Below are positions 33,723 to 42,514 of a stretch of 64,000 nt of DNA, one piece after another (positions within the stretch are counted from its first letter, which is position 1; each line of letters opens with the position of its first letter). The position numbers were made by a program, and so were the translations under genes. This DNA is from Actinoallomurus sp963850195 (GTDB lineage: Bacteria > Actinomycetota > Actinomycetes > Streptosporangiales > Streptosporangiaceae): positions 2,604,001 through 2,668,000 of the forward strand of contig CAWKKD010000005.1 of NCBI GenBank assembly GCA_963850195.1. Direction: 5' to 3'. Below the pieces are notes generated by a model. That model did no database searches, had not been told where the DNA came from, and saw only the letters and a list, made by a program, of their open reading frames with translations.

Positions 33723-34529
33723 ATGGCGCGCACCGAATGCGTAACGCTACTGACCGATTACGGGCTGGACGACGGCTTCGTCGCCGCCTGTCACGGCGTC
33801 ATCGCGAGCCTCTGCCCGCAGTCCCGCATCATCGACATCACCCACCTCATCCCTCCCGGTGACGTACGGCGCGGTGCCGCGATCCTGGCGCAGACCGTCC
33901 CCTACCTTCCGGCCGGCGTCCACGTGGGCGTCGTCGATCCGGGCGTGGGCACGACGCGACGCGCGATCGCGGTCGCCTCGGGCGATCGGGTCTTCGTCGG
34001 CCCGGACAACGGGCTGCTCTCGTGGGCGGCGGCAGGACCGGACCGACGCGCGTACGAGCTGGACGACACGTCGCTGTGGCTCGGCGAGGCATCCTCCACC
34101 TTCCACGGCCGCGACATCTTCGCCCCCGTCGCGGCGCATCTGGCGGCCGGGCGCGACGTCGCGACGGTGGGCACCGAGCTCGACCCGGCGGACCTCATCA
34201 CGCTGCCGCCGCCCGCGCGTGACGTACGCGACGGCGTGGCCGAGGGCGAGGTGCTGACCGTCGACCGCTTCGGCAACATCCAGCTCTCGATCACCCGCGC
34301 CGACCTCGAGGCGATCGGCGCGAGCGAGGGCGGCTCGCTGGCGGTGACCCTCGGGCGGCGCTTCCTCACCGTGCCGTACGGCCGTACGTTCGGCTCGGTC
34401 GCGCCCGGTGAGCTGGTCGGCTTCACCGACTCCGCCGGATACGTCTCCCTCGCCGTCAACGCCGGCAACGCGGCGCAGCGGCTCGGATTGCCGCCTGGTG
34501 CGCGAGTCCGGCTGACGCCCGCGCGGTGA
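33723..34529 (+). CDS. SAM hydroxide adenosyltransferase (DUF62)
   Basis: A 268-aa enzyme of the fluorinase/chlorinase superfamily that hydrolyses S-adenosylmethionine to adenosine and methionine. The family core VTLLTDYGLDDGFVAACHGVI, DITHLIPPGDVRRGA, HVGVVDPGVGTTRR and VGPDNGLLSW are intact, and a second domain begins with VLTVDRFGNIQLSI. The hydroxide-type DxxG/R triad is plausible, not halide-specific. It is followed 31 bases later by a cation exchanger. Physiological role is unclear in this family. Confidence 0.92.
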   Translation: MARTECVTLLTDYGLDDGFVAACHGVIASLCPQSRIIDITHLIPPGDVRRGAAILAQTVPYLPAGVHVGVVDPGVGTTRRAIAVASGDRVFVGPDNGLLSWAAAGPDRRAYELDDTSLWLGEASSTFHGRDIFAPVAAHLAAGRDVATVGTELDPADLITLPPPARDVRDGVAEGEVLTVDRFGNIQLSITRADLEAIGASEGGSLAVTLGRRFLTVPYGRTFGSVAPGELVGFTDSAGYVSLAVNAGNAAQRLGLPPGARVRLTPAR

Positions 34530-34560
34530 TGGTCAAGTAGGGGTCAAGTCGGCAGGTCCC

Positions 34561-35673
34561 ATGGGGCATGATCTCCCCATGGGTTTCACACGTTCCGACT
34601 GGCGTCTGATCATCGTCGCCCTTGTCGTGGCGGCCGCGTCCGGGTTCACCCACTTCGCGGGCGTCGGCGGCACCGTCGCGCCCTTCGTCGTCTCGGCCAT
34701 CGCCCTCGCCCTGCTCGCCAGCCTGGTCGGCCGTAGCGTCGAGGCGCTCGGCGACCGGCTCGGAGCGGGCGCGACAGGTGTCGTGCAGAGCGCCCTGGGC
34801 AACCTGCCCGAGCTCTTCGTCGTGCTCTTCGCCCTGCAGAAACAGCTGTACGGCGTGGCTACCGCGACCATCGTCGGCTCGATCCTCGCCAACGTGCTGC
34901 TGGTCCTCGGGCTGGCGTTCGTCTTCGGCGGCATCAAGCACGGCCCGCAGAAGTTCGGAAGCGACTCGGCACGGACGATGTCCATGCTGATGGTGCTCTC
35001 GGTGGCCGCGCTGCTGGTGCCTTCGCTGACCGCCGCGCTCGGCTCGCACGCGACACACGCCGCCCTGCACGAGCGCGACCTGTCCGTCATCGTGTCGGTC
35101 CTCCTGCTCGTCCTGTTCGCGCTGTCGCTGCCCGCGGCGATCAAGCGGCGCACGGACACGCCGGAACAGGCCGAGGCGGCCGAGTCGTCCGAGAGCGGGC
35201 ACGGTCACGGGGTCTCGTGGCCGCTGGGCGTCGCGCTCGCCATGCTGGCGATCACCGGGGTCGGGGCGGCGTTCGTCTCCGACTGGTTCGTCGGCGCGCT
35301 CGAGCCCGCGATGGACTCGCTCGGCATCTCCCAGGCGTTCGCCGGACTCGTGATCGTCGCGATCGCCGGCAACGCGGTCGAGAACGTCGTCGGCATCCAG
35401 CTCGCACTGAAGAACCAGGCCGACTACGCGCTCTCGGTCATCCTGCAGAGCCCGCTGCAGATCGCGCTCGTCGTGGCGCCGCTGCTCGTGCTGCTGTCCC
35501 CGCTGGTCGGCGCGTCGTTCACGCTCGTCCTGTCGCCGCTGCTCATCGCCGTGCTCATCATGGCCGTGGTGATAACGGTGCTGGTCGTGCTCGACGGCGA
35601 GTCGAACTGGCTCGAGGGCGCCACCCTCATCGTGCTGTACGGCATCATCGCCACGGCCTTCTGGTGGGGATGA
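34561..35673 (+). CDS. cation/proton exchanger (CAX/ChaA-like)
   Basis: A 370-aa, ten- or eleven-span antiporter with the twin CaCA repeats: VQSALGNLPELFVVLFALQ in the first half and VAIAGNAVENVVGIQLALKNQADYALSVILQSP in the second. The Glu in GNLPE and in GNAVE are the ion-binding acids. The two halves are joined by an acidic/His-rich loop (EQAEAAESSESGHGHG). Calcium export or Na+/H+ exchange is likely. The start is ATG 34561 or 34579. It overlaps the following marR gene by ATGA. Confidence 0.9.
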   Translation: MGHDLPMGFTRSDWRLIIVALVVAAASGFTHFAGVGGTVAPFVVSAIALALLASLVGRSVEALGDRLGAGATGVVQSALGNLPELFVVLFALQKQLYGVATATIVGSILANVLLVLGLAFVFGGIKHGPQKFGSDSARTMSMLMVLSVAALLVPSLTAALGSHATHAALHERDLSVIVSVLLLVLFALSLPAAIKRRTDTPEQAEAAESSESGHGHGVSWPLGVALAMLAITGVGAAFVSDWFVGALEPAMDSLGISQAFAGLVIVAIAGNAVENVVGIQLALKNQADYALSVILQSPLQIALVVAPLLVLLSPLVGASFTLVLSPLLIAVLIMAVVITVLVVLDGESNWLEGATLIVLYGIIATAFWWG

Positions 35674-36191
35674 TGACCGCGACGGACTCCAACGCCGATC
35701 CGAGCGTCGCGCGGATCGAGCACGCGGCGTTCCAGCTCCGCCGGCTCTGGACCAAGTCGCAGCTCCTGCGGCGCCTGCGGGAGCAGCTGGGGCCAGGGCG
35801 GGCCATCCAGCTGTCCAACCTGCTGGTGATCTACGCCGTCGCGCGGCGCGACGGCGAGGAGGACGAGCTGACGGTCGGGGCGGTCGCCGAGTACCTCGAC
35901 ATCGACCCGTCCACCGCCAGCCGGCTCGTCGGCCAGACCATCGACGCGGGGTTCGTCTCGCGGCGCCCGTCCCCGGTGGACGCGCGCCGCGCGCTGCTGC
36001 GGCTGACCGACGACGGCCACCGCGTCAAGAAGCTGACCGACGAGTTCCGGCTGCGGTTCATCGCCGAGTTGGTCGCCGACTGGACGCCGGACGAGCGCGA
36101 GCAGTTCGGGCAGTTGCTCGGCCGGTTCGCCGACGCCGTGGCCGCGGCCGACCCCGACGCGGCGAGGAACAACGGCCGCGTCGAGGAGTGA
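35670..36191 (+). CDS. MarR family transcriptional regulator
   Basis: A 173-aa winged-helix regulator. The ATG overlaps the exchanger's TGA as ATGA, with TGGTGGGG upstream, so it is translationally coupled to it. The HTH is LTVGAVAEYLDIDPSTASRLVGQTIDAGFVSRRPSPVDARRALLRLTDDG, a clear MarR pattern with basic wing. Being downstream of a transporter it probably senses the transported ion or a stress signal. Confidence 0.88.
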   Translation: MMTATDSNADPSVARIEHAAFQLRRLWTKSQLLRRLREQLGPGRAIQLSNLLVIYAVARRDGEEDELTVGAVAEYLDIDPSTASRLVGQTIDAGFVSRRPSPVDARRALLRLTDDGHRVKKLTDEFRLRFIAELVADWTPDEREQFGQLLGRFADAVAAADPDAARNNGRVEE

Positions 36192-36203
36192 CGGCCGCGC
36201 CGG

Positions 36204-36443
36204 TCAGGCGCGCAGCACGGCCAGCCGCTCGCGGTACTCGTCCTCGCCGATCTCCCCCCGCGCGAACCTCTCGGCGAGTACGGCCTCGGCGCCGCTGCCC
36301 GACCGCGTACGCCGCCAGAGCAGGAAGCCGCCGCCGAGAACCAGGAGCCAGAAGACCGCGAAGCCGATCGGGAAGACCGGCCACCATGCGGGGCCGTCGC
36401 CGTTGTGCCAGGGACCGTGTGCGCTGAGCATCATCGTCGTCAT
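36204..36443 (-). CDS. SHOCT-domain single-span membrane protein
   Basis: A 79-aa protein: a short Trp-rich N-terminus (HGPWHNGDGPAWWPVFP), a span IGFAVFWLLVLGGGFLLW, RRTR, and a C-terminal SHOCT helix pair (GAEAVLAERFARGEIGEDEYRERLAVLRA). SHOCT domains mediate oligomer formation. The stop is 13 bases from the marR stop on the other strand, with no terminator between. Confidence 0.85.
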   Translation of the reverse strand: MTTMMLSAHGPWHNGDGPAWWPVFPIGFAVFWLLVLGGGFLLWRRTRSGSGAEAVLAERFARGEIGEDEYRERLAVLRA

Positions 36444-36541
36444 GCCCCGATCGTGAACCGGAGGTCGCGTCTCCGGCGTCGTACGGGGGGCGGCTTCGAG
36501 GCTACGCCCGGCGGAGCAGACGAATCCGGGCCGGCGGTCGA

Positions 36542-36589
36542 GATGGCCGCCAGGGAAGGGGTGCGCGGCGATCGCCGCGCGCGGCCATC
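36542..36589. repeat. nested palindrome (possible cruciform or RNA hairpin)
   Basis: An outer 9-bp inverted repeat (GATGGCCGC 36542-36550, GCGGCCATC 36581-36589) encloses an 18-bp perfect palindrome centred on GCGATCGC (36563-36580). It lies in the 311-base gap between divergent SHOCT and protease genes. The rest of that gap (36444-36541 and 36590-36754) shows no gene. Confidence 0.6.
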
Positions 36590-36754
36590 GCGATCACAGG
36601 CCCGGAACGCGCATACACCGAGCACGGTACACACCCCCGGCGGTTTGAACCATCCTTCCCGCGATCGCCGGACAGAACGCCACCGATCCCGTGACCAATT
36701 GACCTCATGCCGTGGCAGAATGACGCCCGCCGTCGATATCCGGGGAGGAATCCG

Positions 36755-39256
36755 GTGCATCTGTCCGCCCATCGCCGTGTCTTCCCCGGCCTGGCGGCGG
36801 CGATGCTGGTCAGCGCCGCGGTCGCGGTTCTTTCCGTACCGGCGACCCAGTCCGCGCGCGCGACCGGCCCGACGCGACCGGCGGCGCGCACCGCCCCCGC
36901 CGACCTCTACCGCGGCCAGCAGTGGACCCTCGACGCCCTGCACATCCCGCACGCGTGGAAGTACTCCCGCGGCAACGGCGTGACCGTCGCGGTGCTCGAC
37001 ACCGGCGTCGACGGACACCAGCCCGACCTCACCGGCCGGGTCATCGACGGGCCCGACTTCACCGGCCACGACCGCCGGCCCGGTAGCCGCTTCTGGGGCC
37101 GCCACGGCACCTCGATGGCGAGCATCATCTCCGGTCACGGCCACGGTCCCGGCGCCGCCGCGGGCATCATGGGCGTCGCGCCCGACGCCAAGATCCTCTC
37201 CATCCGGGTCACCTGGGAGCTCGGCGACCCGGCACGCTCCGACCACGCACAGGTCGAGCACTCACGCGACGCGATCGCGCAGGGCATCCGCTACGCCGCC
37301 GACCACGGCGCGCAGGTCATCAGCATGTCCCTCGGCGGCGGGAAGCTCTTCTACGACGGCAACCCGCTCGAAGAGGCCGCGATCAAGTACGCCGAGACCA
37401 AGGGCGTCGTCCTGGTCGCGTCGGCGGGCAACGACGGCAACGCCGCCAATCGCCGCAACTACCCGGCCGCCTACCCCGACGTGATCGCGGTCGGCGCCAT
37501 CGACCGCGCGTTCCGGCCTGCGACGTTCACCAACCGGCACACCTACGTCTCGGTGGCCGCGCCCGGCGTCGAGATCGTCAGCGCCGACGTCGCCGGGCAC
37601 GGCTACATCCTCGGCACCGGCACGAGCTCCTCTGCCGCCTTCGTCGCGGGGATGAGCGCGCTCATCAAGGCGCGCTACCCCGCGCTGACCCCGCCCGAGG
37701 TCCGGCAGGCCCTCGAGGAGGGCGCGACGCACCGCCCGCCCGACGGCCGCAGCACCAGCGTCGGCACCGGCGTCGCCGACGCCCTCGGCTCGCTTCGCAT
37801 GGCCGCGCACATCAACCGCGCCGAGCACGGCGGCGCGGCCGTCAAGGAACCCGGCAGCACCACCTCCCCGCAGTCCAACGAGTCGGGCGACGGCCCCGAC
37901 CTGATGCTCATCGCGGTCCTCAGCGGCGGCGGCACGCTGCTCGTGCTCAGCCTCATCCTCGGCTGGCGGCAACGCCGTCGGCGCCCCGACCCCACCGAGG
38001 GCCCGGACGAGGCGCCCGAGGAGACGGACGCCTCACCGCCCGCACGCACCCGCGTACGCACGACCACCCGGTCCGCCGAGCAGTCCCCGTGGGAGCGACG
38101 CGGGGACGACGGGTCCCACGACCTCATGGACCTCGACATGGCCGCGTGGGAGCGCCACGCGTCCTCGCCGGAGGTGTCCCCCTGGGAACGCCGCCCGGCC
38201 GAGGCCGCGCCCTCCCCCGAACTCGCGGCCTGGAACGCCGAGCAGGAGCCGCCCTCGGAGATCACCTCCTGGGACGCCGACCCGCTGCCGCTCCCCGATC
38301 TCTCGTCCCTGGATCTGGAGCCCGAAAAGTCGTCGTGGGACACCGGCCAGGCGGCGTCGTTGGAGTCCGAGCAGGCGTCACCCTGGGATCCGCTCGGATC
38401 CGACCCGCTGCCCGCCACGTGGGACACCGACCAGGCGCCCGCGTCGCCGGAGTCCGAGCAGGCATCGCCGTGGGATCCGCTCGGATCCGACCCGCTGCCC
38501 GCCACGTGGGACACGGACCGGCCGTCGCTGTCTGAGAACGCCCTTTGGGACCTCGACCCCTCCTCCGGGACCGACGGGGTGGCCTCCACCGAGGCCGGTT
38601 CATGGGACTCGTCCACGCCCGAGCCGTCGTCCCGCTGGGACCTGCCATCGGGCGAGCCGTCGACGTGGGACCGGCCGTCGGAGGAGCCTTCCACGTGGGA
38701 CCGGCCTGCGGACGAGCCGTCCGCGTTGGGCGCCTCGCCGACGGATGGGTCGTCGTCCTGGGACCCGCCCACGGAAGAGGCGGCGGCGTGGGAGTCATCC
38801 GCGTCGGAGCCCGCCCCGTGGGAGCGGCCCGCCGGCGAGCCGTCCGCGTGGGACCGCAACACCGACGAGCCGGCGCCCTGGGCCCCCTCCGCCGACGAGC
38901 CGGACCCGTACGTCGAGGAACCCTCGCCGTACACCGGCACCCGGCGGCTGCCCGGCACACTCGAGCCGTACGGGACCGCCCCGCCTCCCACCGAAGACCT
39001 CCACACCGGCGGGCTCGACCCGCTGAGCGACGGCCCGATCGACCACTCCTCCGACGTCGGCACCCCTCTCGCCGACCAGAGCTGGGAGAGCATCCGCCGC
39101 GGGTTCGACCGGCTGAAGGAGGACGCGCGCAACTGGGAGTCCCCCAGCGAGCCTGCCGCGGAGCCTGCGCCGGAGCCCGAGCCGGAGCGCCCGGCGACCG
39201 TCTCCGACCAGACGGTCAACCTGCCGGTCGTCCCCTCCGACGACGACGAGTCCTGA
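36755..39256 (+). CDS. membrane-anchored S8 subtilisin-like protease (mycosin-like) with Trp-repeat tail
   Basis: An 833-aa protein. GTG 36755 is chosen for GGGGAGGA six bases upstream. It has a signal peptide (about 1-36), then an S8 protease domain with Asp82 in DTGVDG, His117 in HGTSMAS, the oxyanion AGNDGN and Ser291 in GTSSSA, so it should be active. A span at about 383-404 (LMLIAVLSGGGTLLVLSLILGW) is followed by RQRRRR, the order signal-protease-span typical of mycosins, the proteases of type VII secretion. The 430-residue cytoplasmic tail is acidic and contains 22 Trp in xxW(D/E) units, mostly 15-25 residues apart. No ESX core genes are adjacent. Confidence 0.88.
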   Translation: MHLSAHRRVFPGLAAAMLVSAAVAVLSVPATQSARATGPTRPAARTAPADLYRGQQWTLDALHIPHAWKYSRGNGVTVAVLDTGVDGHQPDLTGRVIDGPDFTGHDRRPGSRFWGRHGTSMASIISGHGHGPGAAAGIMGVAPDAKILSIRVTWELGDPARSDHAQVEHSRDAIAQGIRYAADHGAQVISMSLGGGKLFYDGNPLEEAAIKYAETKGVVLVASAGNDGNAANRRNYPAAYPDVIAVGAIDRAFRPATFTNRHTYVSVAAPGVEIVSADVAGHGYILGTGTSSSAAFVAGMSALIKARYPALTPPEVRQALEEGATHRPPDGRSTSVGTGVADALGSLRMAAHINRAEHGGAAVKEPGSTTSPQSNESGDGPDLMLIAVLSGGGTLLVLSLILGWRQRRRRPDPTEGPDEAPEETDASPPARTRVRTTTRSAEQSPWERRGDDGSHDLMDLDMAAWERHASSPEVSPWERRPAEAAPSPELAAWNAEQEPPSEITSWDADPLPLPDLSSLDLEPEKSSWDTGQAASLESEQASPWDPLGSDPLPATWDTDQAPASPESEQASPWDPLGSDPLPATWDTDRPSLSENALWDLDPSSGTDGVASTEAGSWDSSTPEPSSRWDLPSGEPSTWDRPSEEPSTWDRPADEPSALGASPTDGSSSWDPPTEEAAAWESSASEPAPWERPAGEPSAWDRNTDEPAPWAPSADEPDPYVEEPSPYTGTRRLPGTLEPYGTAPPPTEDLHTGGLDPLSDGPIDHSSDVGTPLADQSWESIRRGFDRLKEDARNWESPSEPAAEPAPEPEPERPATVSDQTVNLPVVPSDDDES
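38363..38536 (+). repeat. 87-bp tandem repeat inside the protease tail
   Basis: Two adjacent 87-bp units (38363-38449 and 38450-38536), encoding SEQASPWDPLGSDPLPATWDT twice, are nearly identical. They mark a recent slippage or duplication in the Trp-repeat tail. Confidence 0.8.
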
Positions 39257-39364
39257 CCGCCCGCATGGGGGGTTAGCCCCACCCTCACCTGGCATGCCAG
39301 CCACATGGGACGGGCTCTTCCGCTCCCGTAGCGTTCTGGTCAAGCCGACCTAGAGGAGCCACCC

Positions 39365-40156
39365 GTGAAGAGCCGACGTACGGCGATCCTCGCCCTCACC
39401 GCCCTGGCCGCTTCCGGCTGCGGCGTGGGCGTCCACTTCGCCGACTACCGGCACAGCGTCACTCCCGCCGACACCCACCTCACCACCCCGGTGAGCGACA
39501 TCCAGGTGAACTCGGACGACGGGCACGTGACCGTCACCAGCGGCGGCGATGGTGTGACCATCCACCGCGTCGTGCACTACCAGAGCGGCACCCCGCACCC
39601 CGGGCAGCAGGTCAGCGGCGGCACTCTGACGTTCAGCAAGGGCTGCTCGCGGTGCAGCGTCGACTACGACCTGACCGTCCCGGCCTCCGTACGCGTCCAC
39701 GCCCACACCGACAGCGGCCGCGTCGAGATCACCGGCGTCCAGGGAGCCGACGTGTCCACCGACTCCGGCCGCGTGACCGTACGCCACGTCAAGGACAACG
39801 TCAGCGCGCACGCGGACTCCGGCTCGGTCTCCGTCGAGGACATCGGCGGCGCGTTCAACGCCGGCACCGACTCCGGCAGCATCCGCGCCGCCGCACTCCG
39901 CTCACCGACCGCGCGCGCCACCAGCGACTCCGGCACGGTGCAACTGGATTTCACCACCGCGCCGAACGGCGTCCACGCGACCACCGACTCCGGCTCGATC
40001 CGCCTCGCCGTCCCCGGCGGCCCGTACGCCATCGACGCGAGCACCGACTCCGGCGGCAAGAACCTCTCGCACGTCCCCAGCAGCTCCTCCGCCCCGCGCA
40101 AGCTCTACCTGCGCAGCGACTCCGGCATGCTGACGGTCGTCCCCCCGTCCGGCTGA
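39365..40156 (+). CDS. DUF4097 beta-strand repeat lipoprotein
   Basis: A 263-aa exported protein. A lipobox LAASGC (Cys19) follows a short signal sequence, so it should be anchored to the outer face of the membrane. The mature part is a beta-helix/adhesin-like repeat in which TDSG or SDSG recurs about every 16-20 residues (HTDSGRVEI, STDSGRVTV, HADSGSVSV, GTDSGSIRA, TSDSGTVQL, TTDSGSIRL). GTG 39365 has AGAGGAG upstream. Function unknown. Confidence 0.88.
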   Translation: MKSRRTAILALTALAASGCGVGVHFADYRHSVTPADTHLTTPVSDIQVNSDDGHVTVTSGGDGVTIHRVVHYQSGTPHPGQQVSGGTLTFSKGCSRCSVDYDLTVPASVRVHAHTDSGRVEITGVQGADVSTDSGRVTVRHVKDNVSAHADSGSVSVEDIGGAFNAGTDSGSIRAAALRSPTARATSDSGTVQLDFTTAPNGVHATTDSGSIRLAVPGGPYAIDASTDSGGKNLSHVPSSSSAPRKLYLRSDSGMLTVVPPSG

Positions 40157-40223
40157 CGCAGACAGGCCTCGTGACCCTTACCGACCAGGGCGGATTCCGG
40201 GCGGTCGCTCGCTAGCATCGGGC

Positions 40224-40994
40224 ATGGCCACATCGCGCACCGAGCTCGACGAGCGTTTCAGCGGGGACGCCCTGGACGGCGAAGTCTGGTTCCCCTACTA
40301 CCTGCCGCACTGGAGCTCGCGTGCTCGGTCGGCGGCGACCGTGAGCGTACGCGGCGGGGAGCTGCGCCTCAGTATCCCCGCCGACCAGGCGCTCTGGTGC
40401 GAGGACGTGCACGACGAGCCGTTGCGGGTCTCGTGTGTCCAGAGCGGTAGCTTCGCCGGGCCGCTGGGCGGGACGGTCGGCCAGCAGCCGTTCCGCGAGG
40501 GGCTCCTGGTCCGCGAAGAACAGCCCACGATGTGGGGCTACACGCCGCTGTACGGTCAGATCGAGGTCCGCATGCGCGGCACGGTGACCGGGCGGTCGAT
40601 GTTCGCGTTCTGGATGTCGGGCATCGAGGACCGGCCCGAGCGCTCCGGCGAGATCTGCGTGGCCGAGGTGTTCGGTGACGCCGTACGCGACGGGTCGGCG
40701 GACGTCGGGATGGGGCTGCACCGGTTCCGCGACCCCGCTCTGGAAGAGGCCTTCTCCGCGGACCCGCTCGGGATCGACGTCGCCGAGTTCCACACGTACG
40801 GGGTCGACTGGCGGCCGGGTTCGCTGACGTTCACCGTCGACGGCGCGGTCGTACGCCGGCTGGACCAGGCGCCGGACTACCCGATGCAGCTCATGATCGG
40901 GGTGTTCGACTTCCCGGCCAAGGCCACCGACGCGGATCGTACGGCCGTCCCCGAACTCGTCGTCTCTCACGTCCGCGGACGGCCGCTCGGCTGA
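40224..40994 (+). CDS. GH16-like protein lacking the central catalytic Asp
   Basis: A 256-aa beta-jelly-roll protein without signal peptide. The fold markers are GYTPLYGQIEVRMRGTVTGRSMFAFWMSGIED and FHTYGVDWRPGSLTFTVDGAVVRRLDQAPDYPMQLMIGVFD, as in GH16 lichenase/laminarinase-type enzymes. The catalytic ExDxxE appears as E143-I-C145-V-A-E148, so nucleophile and acid/base Glu are kept while the helper Asp is Cys. Activity may be reduced or substrate changed. No export signal is visible, so a cytoplasmic role or leaderless export is possible. Confidence 0.8.
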   Translation: MATSRTELDERFSGDALDGEVWFPYYLPHWSSRARSAATVSVRGGELRLSIPADQALWCEDVHDEPLRVSCVQSGSFAGPLGGTVGQQPFREGLLVREEQPTMWGYTPLYGQIEVRMRGTVTGRSMFAFWMSGIEDRPERSGEICVAEVFGDAVRDGSADVGMGLHRFRDPALEEAFSADPLGIDVAEFHTYGVDWRPGSLTFTVDGAVVRRLDQAPDYPMQLMIGVFDFPAKATDADRTAVPELVVSHVRGRPLG

Positions 40995-41054
40995 CCGAAT
41001 CTTCACGCGGGCCGTCCGCGTGGCTCGCCACCCGGTCGGGAACGCCCCTTGGTC

Positions 41055-42512
41055 ATGAGTCATCTGGTCGTCGCCCTGCTCCTCGCGGTCGCGCAGATCG
41101 GCCATCAGGCCACCGGGGTCGATGCGTACCTCGACGCGATACGCGACGACCCGGTACGCCTGGAAGCGTTCATGGCCGAGCTCCCCAAGGGCGGGGACCT
41201 GCACAGCCACCTCAGCGGAGCGGTGCCCACCGACACGCTGATCGATCTCGCCGCCGCGGACCGCCTGTGCATCGACGTCACCACCTATGTGGCCACGTCT
41301 CCGCCCTGCGCCAGGAATCAGCGGTCCGCCACCGAGGCCGCCGAAGACAGCCCCTTCCACAAGCGTGTCTTACGGGCCTGGTCGATGGACGGATTCTCCG
41401 GGCCGGGCGTACGAGCGGATCACGAGCACTTCTTCGCGACGTTCGGAAAGTTCGCCAGGGCGACCGCGCACACGGGCGACCTGCTTGCCGCGGTCGCCTC
41501 CCGCGCGGCGGCAGAACACGTCTCGTACCTGGAGCTCATGGTCGGGGGGCAGATCGCCCCAATGGGCCTCGCGTGGCGCGGTGACCTCTCAGCGATGGAA
41601 AGTGAGATCGTCAACGGTGGTCGGTTCGATCGCGGGATCAAGGCCGCGGTCGCCGAGATGGATCGAGATTTCGCCGAGATGCGGCGGAGACTCCGCTGCG
41701 AGACGGTCCACTCCGATCCGGGCTGCCGGGTGACCATCCGCATCGTCCATCAGGTCCACCGCATCGGCTCCCCAGCAGGGGTCTTCGCCGGTCTGCTGTT
41801 CGGATTCGTCCTTGCCGAACGTGACCGGAGAGTCGTGGGGGTCAACCTGATCCAGGCGGAAGACGACCCCGTCGCGATCCGCGAGTACGCGCGGCAGATG
41901 CGGATGATCGGATTTCTGCGCAAGACTCATCCCAGCGTGCACGTCAGCCTGCACGCGGGGGAAATCACCGCTCAGATCGCGGGGCCGGACGCGCTGCGAT
42001 CTCATGTCCGCGACGCCGTTACGGTGGCGGGCGCCGAGCGGATCGGCCACGGCGTCGACATCGCCGGCGAGGACGACGCCGCCAATACGCTGCGCGCGAT
42101 GGCCGACCGGCAGGTACTCGTGGAAACGGCGCTGACGAGCAACTGCCAGAGCCTACGAGTATGCGGGACGCGACACCCGTTTCCGCTCTACCTGAGGAAC
42201 CGGGTGCCGGTCGCCCTGGCGACCGACGACGGAGGGGTCGAGCACACCGACCTGACCCACGAGTTTCTGCGGGCGACGCGCGATTACCACCTCGGCTACG
42301 ACGACCTGAAGACCCTTGCGCGAGCCTCGCTGGAGCACGCCTTTCTCCCGGGTGAGAGCCTATGGAGAGGGCCCGACGACTACCGTCCGGTCGACGCGTG
42401 TGCCCAGCCCGGTCTCCGCTGCGAGGCGTTCCTGCGCGCCAGCCCGAAGGCCGCCCTGCAATGGCGGCAGGAGGCGGACTTCGGGCGGTTCGAGCTGCGC
42501 CACGGCGGGTGA
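41055..42512 (+). CDS. secreted adenosine deaminase-like protein (ADGF/CECR1 type)
   Basis: A 485-aa metal-dependent deaminase with an N-terminal hydrophobic signal (SHLVVALLLAVAQIGHQA). The zinc and catalytic set is intact: DLHSHLSGA, SLHAGE (His and Glu), ERIGHGVDI and ATDDGG (both Asp, with Gly in place of the usual Pro/Ala). The insertion between the first motif and the barrel, containing RNQRSATEA and the FHKRVLRAWSMDGF stretch, resembles the ADGF subfamily, which converts extracellular adenosine to inosine. ATG 41055 is used; TTG 41049 would add two residues. Confidence 0.85.
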   Translation: MSHLVVALLLAVAQIGHQATGVDAYLDAIRDDPVRLEAFMAELPKGGDLHSHLSGAVPTDTLIDLAAADRLCIDVTTYVATSPPCARNQRSATEAAEDSPFHKRVLRAWSMDGFSGPGVRADHEHFFATFGKFARATAHTGDLLAAVASRAAAEHVSYLELMVGGQIAPMGLAWRGDLSAMESEIVNGGRFDRGIKAAVAEMDRDFAEMRRRLRCETVHSDPGCRVTIRIVHQVHRIGSPAGVFAGLLFGFVLAERDRRVVGVNLIQAEDDPVAIREYARQMRMIGFLRKTHPSVHVSLHAGEITAQIAGPDALRSHVRDAVTVAGAERIGHGVDIAGEDDAANTLRAMADRQVLVETALTSNCQSLRVCGTRHPFPLYLRNRVPVALATDDGGVEHTDLTHEFLRATRDYHLGYDDLKTLARASLEHAFLPGESLWRGPDDYRPVDACAQPGLRCEAFLRASPKAALQWRQEADFGRFELRHGG

Positions 42513-42514
42513 GG

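Noticed and set aside
36755..39256. CRISPR-like repeat impression from the Trp-tail DNA
   Set aside because: Units are coding, in frame, of unequal spacing and diverged; no spacer structure.
39700..40140. Short direct repeats in the DUF4097 gene
   Set aside because: They encode the TDSG turns of the beta-strand repeat; no independent repeat element.
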